NCBI RefSeq assembly: GCF_947172395.1
Contig: NC_069090.1
Span: 14,466,962 to 14,530,961 of the forward strand
Source: Bicyclus anynana
Lineage: Eukaryota > Arthropoda > Insecta > Lepidoptera > Nymphalidae
Direction: 5' to 3'
DNA length: 64,000 nucleotides
The position numbers and the translations under genes were made by a program. Of this stretch, positions 11,401 through 20,894 are shown piece after piece. Position 1 is the first letter of the stretch; each line of letters begins with the position of its first letter. The notes beneath the pieces are model-generated. The model was given only the letters and a program-made list of their open reading frames with translations. It did not search any database and was not told where the DNA came from.

Positions 11401-13906
11401 CGCAGAGAATTAAGAAAATTGTCAGGTGTGCAGATTTTCTCACGATGCTTTTCCTTCACCGTTTGAGACACCTGATATTTAATTTCTTAAAATGCAAACT
11501 GAAAAGTTGGAGGTGCATGCTCCGGACGGGATTCAAAGCCACACCCACCGGAATCGGAGGCAGAGGTCATATCCACTGGGCTATCACGGGTATGTTACGT
11601 CAAACGGATGGTGAATATGCGCGTTACTATCTACACCTACTGCGAATTCCTTGGAAATACAAGACCAGGGCCTGTAGCCAAATGGCATGTCGATTCTCTT
11701 TCTAGAAATGCTAACGCTTCGAAAATTAAGACATGTACGGGAAAGACATTCACTATCGACAGGTCACGTGATCAAGTTGTCGATCGGATCTGTCATTCCC
11801 AAACATTTTGTTAGTTTTCGAAGCGTTAGCGTTTGTAGAAAGAGAATCGACGTGCCACTTGGCTAAGACCCAGGACCTCGTGATCTAGAACGAAGCAGTT
11901 CTGTGTATAATTTTTCATTAACAACCTGTTTTGAAGGCCCATTACAGAGCCGCGTCTCCCTTCTTATAAAAGAGGAGATATAGAGCTCAAATACACCACG
12001 CTGTTCTAATACGGGCTGTATAATCTATACTAATATTAAAAAAATTAAGAGTTTGTTTGTTTGCTTGCTTGAACGCGCTAATCGCAGGAACTACTGGTCC
12101 GATTTGAAAAATTCTTTCAGTGTTTTATTCCCATTTATCGAGGAAGGCTATAAAGTATCCCCGTATTCATACGGGAACGGGAACCACGCAGGTGAAACCG
12201 CGCGGCGTCAGCTAGTTTTTAACAGTTATAGTAGTATAGTATTATTTCAAAAGGGTTTGATTTCGTATCTGGTATACCGCTAGAATACTACCTTTATAAA
12301 TCCTTTTTTTTTATAAATGAGCTGCCTTTCTTTTTTCCAAATTTAGTTAGGTTTAAAGCCCGGATTCCCTAAAAAGTCCGAGTGTTCAAGGAATCACACT
12401 TTAGAGGTGTGGAAGGGGCTTGAAGACGCAAAGCGATTGTGTTTGACGAGATCTATCGGAGTTTCAAACTTTAACAGCACAGACATGGCGAGTATATTAG
12501 CTGACTCAGACACTGTACCAGCTGTCAATCAAATTGAGGTAAGATGTTGTTTTTCTCTCATTCAGTGGCGGATTTACCAGTAGGCTAAGTAGGCTGCAGG
12601 GCAGCAGATTTCAGAGGGTGGCAAATTTGGACGAAATAGTTTTGTATTTCAGATATAATGTGAAATTCTACCTTAGATAATTTTAATATTTTAATCCTAC
12701 TATACGTACCTACTAAAATAATAGCGCAATGAGCTATTGAGTGTGCAAGTTCGCAATAAAACTGATATTTGTTCAGTCCATACACTCGATATCAAAGGGG
12801 GTAGTGTACAAAATACCAACAAACCTCATAGCAACATGCAGAATCGTAATCTGCATGTTTTTCTGAATTCAAAACTAAAAACAAAATGCCGTACTCGAAT
12901 TGAGCATACTCAATAACTCACAGCACTTGAACTACATTATCTTTACCCATCAGTCGCCAAATATTTTTACATTTTTTTTAAATTATTTAGTGCTTTTGGT
13001 TAAAGATTAGTTTTATGTCGTTACATTGAAAATCAGCGCTATACATATGTCCAATATTTACTAACGGACATTAAAAAGGCGTTTAAATACAACAATATAT
13101 GCTGCGGGGCAACATACACCTATTTAGACAATCGATCTGAAACAGTAAACTCCATTCGTGCATTGGAGCTGACATACACTTTTATTTTTCAGACGAATCC
13201 AACGTTCGCGCATCAGGAATTAGTTGCTTATTGTCAAAGCAAAAATATAGTTGTAACAGGCTATGCTCCGTTTGGTTTTCTCGTGTCAAGACCATTCAAC
13301 GATTTAGCATTACCACCGACCGTCGACGATCCTTTCCTAGTGAGCCAGGCCGAGAAATACGATGTCACCGTATTTCAGATTTTACTGCGATATTTGGTAA
13401 ATATATTTATATATTAATAATTACTATTACTATTATATACTATTCTCTACTATAGAGAGAATTAAGAAAATTCTTAGGAATGCAGGTTTCCTCACGATGT
13501 TTTTCCTGCAGCGTTTGATACAAGTGATATTTAAATTCTTTAAATTCACTTAACTAAAAGTTGGAGGTGCCCTGGATTCGAACCTACACCCTCCGAATAG
13601 GCGTGATAGCCCAGTAGATAATACTGATAATTATAGCAAAATCCTAAAAAAAGTAATTATTTACAGATTGATCGTTGCATAATACCAATCGCTGCGTCGT
13701 TGAAACCGGAACATATTAAATCGAATATGAGAACAGCTGGGTTTGCTCTTCGTGAGAAAGCAATACTAAGGATTAACAAATATGACAGGAATGTGAAGGT
13801 CTATTTAATTGATTATAACGGCCTTTTCATAAATATGCGTGACGGATATTTTACACATAGGAGTTTTGCTCGACGTAACAACTTGCGAGGTTATGAGAAT
13901 TTTTAA
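8411..13906 (+). CDS. Secreted aldo-keto reductase, gene 2 of the array
   Basis: AKR of 349 residues in seven phase-0 exons: 8411-8449, 8654-8743, 10308-10478, 11144-11257, 12347-12538, 13193-13396 and 13667-13906. Exon 1 (MFFISICFLMLSA) is the signal peptide. Catalytic residues are present: Asp and Tyr in HIDTAYLY, Lys in ITTK, His in LIHTP. Exon 5 is 10 codons longer than in the other genes and keeps a KPGFPKK stretch like the longer loop A of ordinary AKRs. SIGVSNFNST carries the sequon. The cofactor loop in exon 7 lacks the usual Lys (PIAASLKPEHI). The closest relative here is gene 1. A second intact terminal exon lies at 15982-16221. The first AATAAA after the stop is far away (14697-14702), beyond a retrotransposon fragment. 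For exon 2 I chose the acceptor TAG at 8651-8653, which gives the same 30-codon length as gene 1; an acceptor 6 bases later is possible. Confidence 0.88.
8826..9030 (-). repeat. SINE-B fragment in intron 2 of gene 2
   Basis: Minus-strand 3' part of SINE-B, with a small internal duplication of the 'atgagaggggt' region. The tRNA-like head is missing. Confidence 0.75.
9510..10165 (-). repeat. Inverted partner of the 6290-7735 element
   Basis: The reverse complement of 9985-10165 matches 6350-6540, two ~137-bp units at 9725-9990 match the ~130-bp units upstream, and 9505-9605 matches the foldback arm. The inverted pair therefore encloses the promoter, exon 1 and exon 2 of gene 2. Confidence 0.6.
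10590..10668 (-). repeat. SINE-C fragment in intron 3 of gene 2
   Basis: Shares the 'ccctc-aactagtcggga' block and the 'gggtacgacaatag' block with the SINE-C copy at 49915-50060. The tRNA-like head is absent here. Confidence 0.55.
10660..11065 (-). mobile_element. RTE-like non-LTR fragment (C-terminal ORF region)
   Basis: The minus strand encodes a piece reading TYGSETWSLT, then QRAMERAMLEVSLRD, then KLKWQWAH. This is the usual C-terminal region of lepidopteran endonuclease-reverse transcriptase elements. It is 5'-truncated and interrupted, and is not a host gene although it lies in intron 3 of gene 2. Relatives in the window are at 13925-14160, 17868-17994, 18350-18535, 28265-28385, 37628-37780, 42890-43335, 48270-48645, 58212-58385 and 62810-63410. 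Confidence 0.75.
11325..11591 (-). repeat. SINE-B copy in intron 4 of gene 2
   Basis: Minus-strand SINE-B with a deletion in its 3' half and a recognisable tRNA-like head at the right end. Confidence 0.75.
11668..11871. mobile_element. Foldback MITE, family F
   Basis: The ends 11668-11727 and 11812-11871 are imperfect inverted repeats about 60 bases long. The same family is inserted in a SINE at 36987-37183. Non-coding. Confidence 0.7.
12025..12222 (+). repeat. Non-LTR 3'-end repeat, family G
   Basis: Runs from 'actaatatt' through 'gaacgcgctaatc' to 'gtgaaaccgcgcggcgtcagctagt'. Other copies: 25214-25430 (minus), 41250-41395 (minus), 54801-55010 and 55483-55650. Non-coding. Confidence 0.65.
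12539..13192 (+). other. Intron 5 of gene 2
   Basis: No gene or well-defined element. The left part, 12560-12620, has a 'cagtggcgga' phrase that recurs in other truncated repeats. Confidence 0.4.
13453..13610 (-). repeat. SINE-B fragment in intron 6 of gene 2
   Basis: Minus-strand SINE-B body truncated on its 3' side, ending at its tRNA-like region. A short forward-oriented SINE-B head phrase follows at 13601-13620, so the insertion was rearranged. Confidence 0.7.
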
Positions 13907-13924
13907 AATAGACTGAAAATTTCG

Positions 13925-14165
13925 AAAGCCATCATCATCATATCAGCCGATGGACCTCTACTGCAGTACATAGGGATTTTGTAGGGACTTCCAAACATCA
14001 CGATACTGAGCCGCCTACATGCAGCGAATCCCTGCGATTCGCTTGATGTCGTCAGTCCTGGGGGGTCGACCAACACTGCGCTTTCTAGTGCAGGATCGCC
14101 ATTCCAGCAACTTGAGACCCAAACGTCCATCGGCTCTTCGAACTATGTGTGCGATAGCCATTTTA
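13925..14165 (-). mobile_element. RTE-like non-LTR fragment after gene 2 exon 7
   Basis: Minus-strand fragment of the family described at 10660-11065. It lies 20 bases after the stop codon, so it would form part of the 3' UTR of gene 2. Confidence 0.7.
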
Positions 14166-14696
14166 TAAAGGATTTTATGAAGGCTACAAGTTTGTTAGCC
14201 TAATGCTCCTACCATAAGTATAAATGGTAGCCAATTATGGAGTTTGGAGTGCGTTGGTTTTGGAATAGCAAGTTTCAAAGGTCCAGTCCAGACTCTCAAC
14301 GTCCATATATAGACCGCACTTTTTCAACATTTTCCGCAGCTTATCATGTCCCCAGTCTTCAGTGAGATAGCTTCGCCGCAACCCTTTGAAAAACATCATT
14401 AAGTTTTTTAAGGAGAACTTAAAAAATCTCAACAGTGTCTAGTGAAGGGTTGGCACGACGGTCTGGCGACTGGAAGATCGATTCCTCCAGATATGCTTAC
14501 TTGAGAAAATTACGTTTTATTTTTGAACAATTGAAGTTCCAAAGCCACCATCAATACTCCATAATAGGCTATCGTACTTGACTATTTATGACCTATTAGA
14601 TGACGTGTATCTAACGATCGATATGATAAAATTGTAAAAACCCAATGATAAAATAGTATCTTCTAAGATTAAACAAAAATGCTGTACTTATTATTG

Positions 14697-14702
14697 AATA
14701 AA
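14697..14702 (+). other. Candidate polyadenylation signal, proximal form of gene 2
   Basis: First AATAAA seen after the stop at 13906. It lies in a block (14651-14735) duplicated at 17388-17468. Confidence 0.35.
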
Positions 14703-14734
14703 AATCTAGATGGCTAAAATTTGTTTTTAATTTA

Positions 14735-15916
14735 ATAAAAATGTATAACATGGTCATCCTAGGGGTTTTTTCAAAACTAATAAAATTAGTTTTACCACAG
14801 GATTTGTACAGGTCACCCTGTATAATGTATAACACTCCCAGACGCTGGAAAACATCTAGGCTCATCACAGAAACATTTTCCAGTTGAAAAAATCGAAACC
14901 ATTGCCATTTACAGTTACTGTTACAGTTAGCAGAAAGCAGGATCACTTACCTCTGCGTCATACGGAACACAAATGGGGCATCCTCGTCCTGCCCACCGTT
15001 CCCTATTTTCTCTATTTTGTGCGCGAGTCTAAGTACAGGGAGTCGCGTATTTGCAGAGTAGTGCGTAGACAGACAGGGCACACAACAACAACAACGCGAC
15101 AACATCGCGGCGACATCGCGGCAACTCACTCATAGACGAGCTGTAGAGGCAACGGAGGCACCGGCGAGTTTGAGTGAGGTTCCGGTTCCTACCAAAAAGC
15201 GCTGAGGGTGACCTTGAAAAAACCGACCGTAGCGGCTCTGGTAACAGTTTTGAAGGCTTTTCAATTGTCCAATTATAAAACGTAATTTTCAACGGAATAT
15301 TATAAGAAATTATGTCTCCACTTGCCAAATCCTTAGCGTCGTAGCAACCTTTTGCTTTCTCTAGCAAAGGGTTGCTACGAAGGGAGAACCCTTGTAGATG
15401 ATTAAAGAAAAAGTGACGTGCTCTCCGAGGCAGTGGCGTAGCGTGCCTTGAAGTGGTCCTGTATCAAAATTAGTTGGGGAGCTCAAATGAAGGGTAAAGA
15501 TTTATACTCGCTTAAATTTAACATGACATTGACTAATACTACGTAGGATGTTTCCAACTTCTTCTACCCAGGAAAAGAGATACTTTCGTCATTTCTGAAA
15601 TGAAAAGTGTTAAAAAGTTAAGTGATATTGTGGATTTCACCTTACTAAGTTTTGCTTTTACATGTTAGGGGTGCCTGTTGTCCGGGGGCTTCATATCGTT
15701 AATACGGCTGATACACGCCCCTGCTCCGAGGCTCGAAGATACTAATTTGCCAATTGTAGTATGCTCAAGACGCATACCGCGGCGTATTTCGAGACGAGAA
15801 AACGATAAATTTCGACCAATAGCTCTCCTTCGTAACTCGGTGACGAAAGAGAGAGACAATATAACATTTCTGCCGCTATTAGTCGACAATAACTTTTTTT
15901 TCTCTTCTACAGGCAG

Positions 15917-15918
<2 letters not shown>
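14735..15918. other. Region between the two terminal exons of gene 2
   Basis: Holds repeat-like DNA: a 'caccctgtata' element end near 14815, a locally GC-rich block 14945-15400 with short unconvincing open frames on both strands, and a repeat of the family also seen at 26210-26310 and 49085-49335 (15425-15745). No host gene recognised. Confidence 0.45.

Positions 15919-15968
<50 letters not shown>
15919..15968. repeat. (AT)n microsatellite beside a splice site
   Basis: About 24 perfect AT dinucleotides ending 13 bases before the acceptor of the second terminal exon of gene 2. Confidence 0.95.
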
Positions 15969-15972
<4 letters not shown>

Positions 15973-15981
15973 TATTTTCAG

Positions 15982-16221
15982 ATTGACCGTTGTATAATAC
16001 CAACCTTCGCGTCGTTGAAAAAGGAACATATTAAATCTAATATGGCAACTGCTGGCTTTTCTCTTCGTCCCGAAGCAATTCTTGGGATTAATAAATATGA
16101 CAGGCATGTGAAGGTCTATTTAATTGATGATGAAGGCCTTTTCATAAGTATGCGTAACACATATTTAACAGCTAGGCGTTTTGTGCGACGCAATAACTTG
16201 CGAAGTTATGAGAATATTTAA
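15982..16221 (+). CDS. Second (alternative or duplicate) terminal exon 7 of gene 2
   Basis: An intact copy of exon 7: 79 codons plus stop, the same length as 13667-13906, with 59 of 79 residues identical. It has an AG acceptor (attattttcag) and keeps phase 0, so splicing from the exon 6 donor at 13397 would give a full-length AKR with a different tail. The cofactor loop reads PTFASLKKEHI instead of PIAASLKPEHI. AATAAA follows at 16364-16369. No copies of exons 1-6 lie between it and gene 2, so it is not a complete extra gene. Either it is an alternative last exon or a relic of an unequal crossover. The uniform reading frame favours function, but no transcript evidence is available. Confidence 0.75.
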   Translation: MDRCIIPTFASLKKEHIKSNMATAGFSLRPEAILGINKYDRHVKVYLIDDEGLFISMRNTYLTARRFVRRNNLRSYENI

Positions 16222-16412
16222 AAAGGACTGGAGGCATACCTATAGACAAAGATTTTATACTATTAGATGTCACTAGTGCGTCGAAACTTAGGAACAAATT
16301 AAACAAAGGTGAATAATTCCCTTAATTTCATTTAGTCGCATAGTAAACAACGAGAGTAATTTAAATAAATAATACGTAAACATTGTCTACCATAGATAGA
16401 TAGATACATTGA

Positions 16413-16707
16413 GAGGCGTGATATGACCGATTCCGGAGGGTGTGGGTTCGAATCCGGTCTGGGGCATGCACCTCCAACTTTTTAGTTGTGTGCATTTTAA
16501 GAATTTAAATATCACGTGTCTCAAACGGTGAAGGCAAACATCGTGAGGAAACCTGCATACCAGAGAATTTTCTTAATTCTCTGCGAGTGTGAAGTCTGCC
16601 AATCAGCATTGGGCCAGCGTAGTAGATCATTAGCCTAACCCCTCTCATTCTGAGAGGAGACTCGAGCTCAGCAATGAGCCGAATATGGGTTGATAATGAT
16701 GATGATT
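16413..16707 (+). repeat. SINE-B copy downstream of gene 2
   Basis: Plus-strand SINE-B: damaged tRNA-like head, B-box 'ggttcgaatcc', the body with 'atcacgtgtctcaaacgg', then a TGATGA-type tail. Confidence 0.85.
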
Positions 16708-16873
16708 GTCTACAATACCAAGTTGTATGTTCAGGAAGTGTAAAAACTACATGAATCTGATATCAGAAAACACAAAATTGTGTATGTGTGATTGTGTGCA
16801 TTCAGTGAGGTTTGGATTTTCATTTGAAATTTGGAAAACTTTTTGCGGTGATTTTGTAGGCACGTAGCATATA

Positions 16874-17337
16874 CAGGATGCTCGGTATTTCTCTTAACTT
16901 CAAGGAGTTGACAAGTCCACTTAACTATTTTTTTTTCAACTAAAAAAAATGTTTTGTGTTTTCATACAAAGTAATTCAAATAATTCCGATTATCCATGTA
17001 ACACACGCCTTTATCTATCCTTGTATTTTAAAATACGAAATCGTAGTGGTAAGACTGTCGATATCGAAGAGATATTGCAAATGGCACTCCGCACTGCACT
17101 AGTAATCTCATGATATGTACCAATCATAGTACCACTAAATAAGTTTGGCTAGGTCATAATATAAGGATGCGAAATAAGGGACACAATTTAAGATCTATTT
17201 GCTAAAGAAATATTTTTTAATCCGAAAATATTCATTTTAGAACTTGACATGTCCCTTAGACATTTTTAGTTAATTTTTCATAAAGAATATAACCCTAGAG
17301 TTATGGGAAATATTCCCGAGCATCCTGTATAATAGTA
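16874..17337. mobile_element. Non-autonomous mariner-like element
   Basis: The ends are inverted: CAGGATGCTCGG at the left and CCGAGCATCCTG at the right, flanked by TA on both sides as expected for Tc1/mariner elements. About 464 bases with no transposase. A related right half is at 51590-51778. Confidence 0.7.
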
Positions 17338-17387
17338 TAAAAAATGTTGGCTGATAAAGTTCAGCCTTCTTAAAATGTCTGTTAAAT

Positions 17388-17468
17388 GATTATCTCCTAC
17401 GATGTAACAAAAATGCTGTATTTATTATTTAATAAAAATATACATGGCTATGATTTGTTTTTTTTAAG
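17388..17468 (+). repeat. Duplicate of the 3' flank of gene 2
   Basis: Matches 14651-14735 (shared 'caaaaatgctgta', then AATAAAAAT, then 'atggct'). Together with the duplicated exon 7 this shows that the whole terminal exon plus 3' flank was duplicated. Confidence 0.65.
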
Positions 17469-17867
17469 TACAATTCACAAGACTAGTTATTGTTACACTA
17501 GAATTTACGAGTATACTTAAAATATTTTTTATTGGACGGCATTAGTATGTTTAATCGATATTGAAGCAATAAATATTGTTTTTAAATTTTTGTCTGTCTG
17601 TCTGTCGCGAAAATTAAATCAGAAGGTTCACACATTTTGACTTATTTTTTAATGTGCCTTAATGCTCTTCCCAAGGTATGCATCGGCTTTTTGCCCTCAA
17701 CCAATGGTAGGCCTTCGGTAAGTACTTACTTCGAATGGGTATTGCCTGGAGTGGCTTTCAGTGGCTCTTGCGCAGGGTGGACCAGTGATTCCCTGAAACC
17801 TAGTGTAGGGTGGACTATTATCTCCTAAAACCTAGTGTAGGGTAAACCAATGCCTCCTAAAACCTAG

Positions 17868-17994
17868 TGTAGGGTGGACCGACGACATCAATCGGGTTGT
17901 CAGGAGCCTGGATGCAGGCGGCTCGAGATAGTGGTATTTTGAAGTGCGTAGCCATAATAGCAGTGGACGTCCATCGGCTGATAATGGTGATTAT
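17868..17994 (+). mobile_element. RTE-like non-LTR fragment
   Basis: Plus-strand 3' end of the family at 10660-11065, ending in the phrase that means 'cagtggacgtccatcggctga'. Upstream, 17745-17870 holds three copies of a ~35-bp 'cctagtgtagggt' repeat. Confidence 0.65.
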
Positions 17995-18349
17995 CATATA
18001 AGTATATAAAATATTTGTAAGCTTTATTTCTAAAATTTTAACCGTAAAGAAAAACACCAGTACTACTTAATATTTGAAAAATCGATAAGTTACATTAATA
18101 TACATTGTACTCCTTTTAAATTGTATAACTATAAATTGCTAAAGATAAAAAATTCAAATTTATGCGCTTACTGAAAATTATGTGTTCTAAAAATATTGTG
18201 GAATGTTGTGGAATTTCTATTAGGGATTCTTTTATCATTGAAAAATAGCTTTACCATGCATGAAACTAAATAAATACAGAGTGTTTAGAATTATCAGAAA
18301 CCACAAAATTATTTAAGTGAAAGCAAATAATTGAAAAGCGTCCGACTTT

Positions 18350-18535
18350 TATTTGCATCCAGCGAAACCCTGCGACTCGCTTGATGTCAATCCACCTGGT
18401 TGGAGTCGGCCAACGATGCGCTTTCTATTGAGGTGTCCCCATTCCAGCACCTGATTCCAGAACCGATGGACGTTGGTTCCCTCAACGTCCATCGGTTCTT
18501 CGAACGATGTGCCTCGCTCGTTGCCACTTCAGCTT
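18350..18535 (-). mobile_element. RTE-like non-LTR fragment
   Basis: Minus-strand fragment of the same family, with an internal small duplication of 'gatggacgttg' type sequence. Confidence 0.65.
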
Positions 18536-18595
18536 TATTAAAAAATTAATTAAAAAATTATATAGCTTAGCAGTTTGCTAAGTTGTCTCATCTCT

Positions 18596-19195
18596 TGTTG
18601 TGTAATTCTTTATGGGTTACTCGGAATAGGCGGGGAGAGTGACTTGAGTGGGAAAGGGAAGTGTTTGTTTATTTTGTTTTTTTTTATTTTTTACAAGTTA
18701 GCCCTTGATTACAATCTCACCTGATGGTAAGTTATGATGCAATCGAAGATGGAAGCGTACCAACTTGTTAGGAGGAGGATGAAAATCTACACCCCTTTTC
18801 GGTTTCTACACGACATCGTGCCGGAACGCTAAATCGCTTGGCGGTAAGTACGTCTTTGTCGGTAAGGGGGTAACTAGCCACGGCTGAAGCCTCCCACCAG
18901 CCAGACCTGGACCAATTAAGAAAATCTCAATCGTCCCAGCCGGGGATCGAACCCAGGACCTCCGTTTCGTAAATCCACCGCGCATACTACTGCGCCACGG
19001 AGGTTGTTAAAAGTCAAAGGCGCTTTTAACCCTACACGCAACGTTCACAAGTGCGTGACTTCACTCAAGGCCATTCTAGGGTCTTATTTTGGTTACAGTT
19101 TGATTTGTTAGTTAAGTTGTCGTGACAAATTTTGTGTATCATAACCTTTGTTCGACATTAGTTTTCTTATTTTTGTAATCACTTTTGAGTCTGCT
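18596..19195 (+). repeat. Repeat family D interrupted by a SINE
   Basis: Family D (left part 18596-18665, right part 19007-19195) is uninterrupted at 29885-30119 and 44425-44695. Here the SINE-A copy 18680-19005 has landed inside it. Class unknown; no ORF. Confidence 0.65.
18680..19005 (-). repeat. SINE-A copy, nearly full length
   Basis: Minus-strand SINE-A with a complete tRNA-like head at the right end ('ctgcgccacggagg' is the reversed A-box region). Confidence 0.88.
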
Positions 19196-19599
19196 CCATC
19201 AGGCTTAATTATTGTAGTCAAGCGCAAGCCTATATTGCATAAAAAAGATATAGTTAGTTGAAAAAATAAACTTATAAACACATAAAACATTACACACCCT
19301 TTCCTAAGCAGTCGTGTAAAAGTTAATTAAATTAGAATTGAGTAAATAACGTGAAAATGATATGTTCGAATCAATTAATTATTATTATTCAAATTTTTGA
19401 ACCAGTTTGATTAAGTAGTCGACTTTATATTTAATTTTGAACGATAATAATGCAAAGTGAAGAAATTCGCGTTATTTAATTGTGACTCAAGTGATAGTTG
19501 TTCTTTATTAATAAACAAGTTCCGCAAAATTTAATTCCAATTTATGTTTAACTTTTACTTAGTTTAGTCGCCGAAAAGCATATTTTAATAAATTTGGAA

Positions 19600-20863
19600 A
19601 TGTTATTAATTATAATTTTGAACGTTCTGTTAATATGCATTGTGAGTATACATCATCATCATTGGCAACCCATGTTCGGCTCACTGTTGAGTACGAGTCT
19701 CCTCTCAATATACATGACTTACTGGATTTTATATTGTTACTTGAAATTGAAGTCATATTGACATCGATCCATGGAGGTTTCAGTTTCTTATTGGTCTAAT
19801 TCAGTTATAACTTCAATTCCTGATAGGTCATTCAAAAATAAATATATAAGTATGTAAAAAATTACACCCGAGCAAGATACTATTGTATCTATACATAGTA
19901 ACGATTTCATTTATGTCAGCTTTAAAAATACAATAAGTTAACACACGGGAAAAAGTCAAAAACAAATTTGACGGTAAAAGATCAATTACTGATACATTTT
20001 GTATGAAACTTTTGATGATACGCTATACAGGACCACGTCATTCACTCATCATCATTAACAACGCATGATCGGCTCACTGTTGAGCACGAGTCTCATCTCA
20101 GAATATCTCATTCTGTTAAGCAGTAGTCCACGTACGCTGCTCTATTGTGGATTGGTAGACTTCACACACGTAGATAATTAAGAAATTTCTCTGATATGCA
20201 GGTTTCGTCATGATGTTGTTCCTTCGCCGTTTGAGATTTTGATATTTAACTTCTAACTGAAAAGGTGTACGTCCCGGACCGGATTCGAAACTACGCCGAC
20301 TCGAAAGCAGAGGTCATATCCACTGGGCTATCACGGCTTGCTGCGTGGCTCAGTTTCACTAGTAATATAAAAAAAATGCTGTATGGTGAAGGAAAAACAT
20401 CGTGAGGAAACCTGCATACCAGAGAATTTTCTTAATTCTCTGCGTGTGTGAAGTCTGTCAATACGCATTGGGCCAGTGTGGTGGACTGTTGGCCTAACAT
20501 CTCATTCTGAGAGGAGACTCGAGCTCAGCAGTGAGCCGAATATAGGTTGATAGTGTTGATGATGATGCTGTAATATATAATTTGAAATTTTCAGTTACCA
20601 GCCAAGTCGGCATATTACGAAACGTTTCAATCTAAAGATGTAAGATTATTGATCGATGGGAACATTTTACCGATACCAGCTTTTGGCACTGCTGTTCCGG
20701 TAGGTATAATGTTAGGTTTATACAGTGGCGTGCATGCGGATTTTAACTAGGGTATGCACTACATAAGAAAAAATTAGAAAATTTCTTGTCCAGCTATGTA
20801 TTCTGTGGTCCAACATAGGTTCGTATTGAGTCCTTATGGTATAGGCAGTGCTTTTTTCCATCT

Positions 20864-20894
<31 letters not shown>

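Noticed and set aside
15029..15367. 112-codon open frame on the minus strand
   Set aside because: No domain, no splice context, and a GC-rich repeat-like setting between the two terminal exons of gene 2.
15982..16221. Second exon 7 as evidence of a separate ninth gene
   Set aside because: No copies of exons 1-6 lie between 13906 and 15982.
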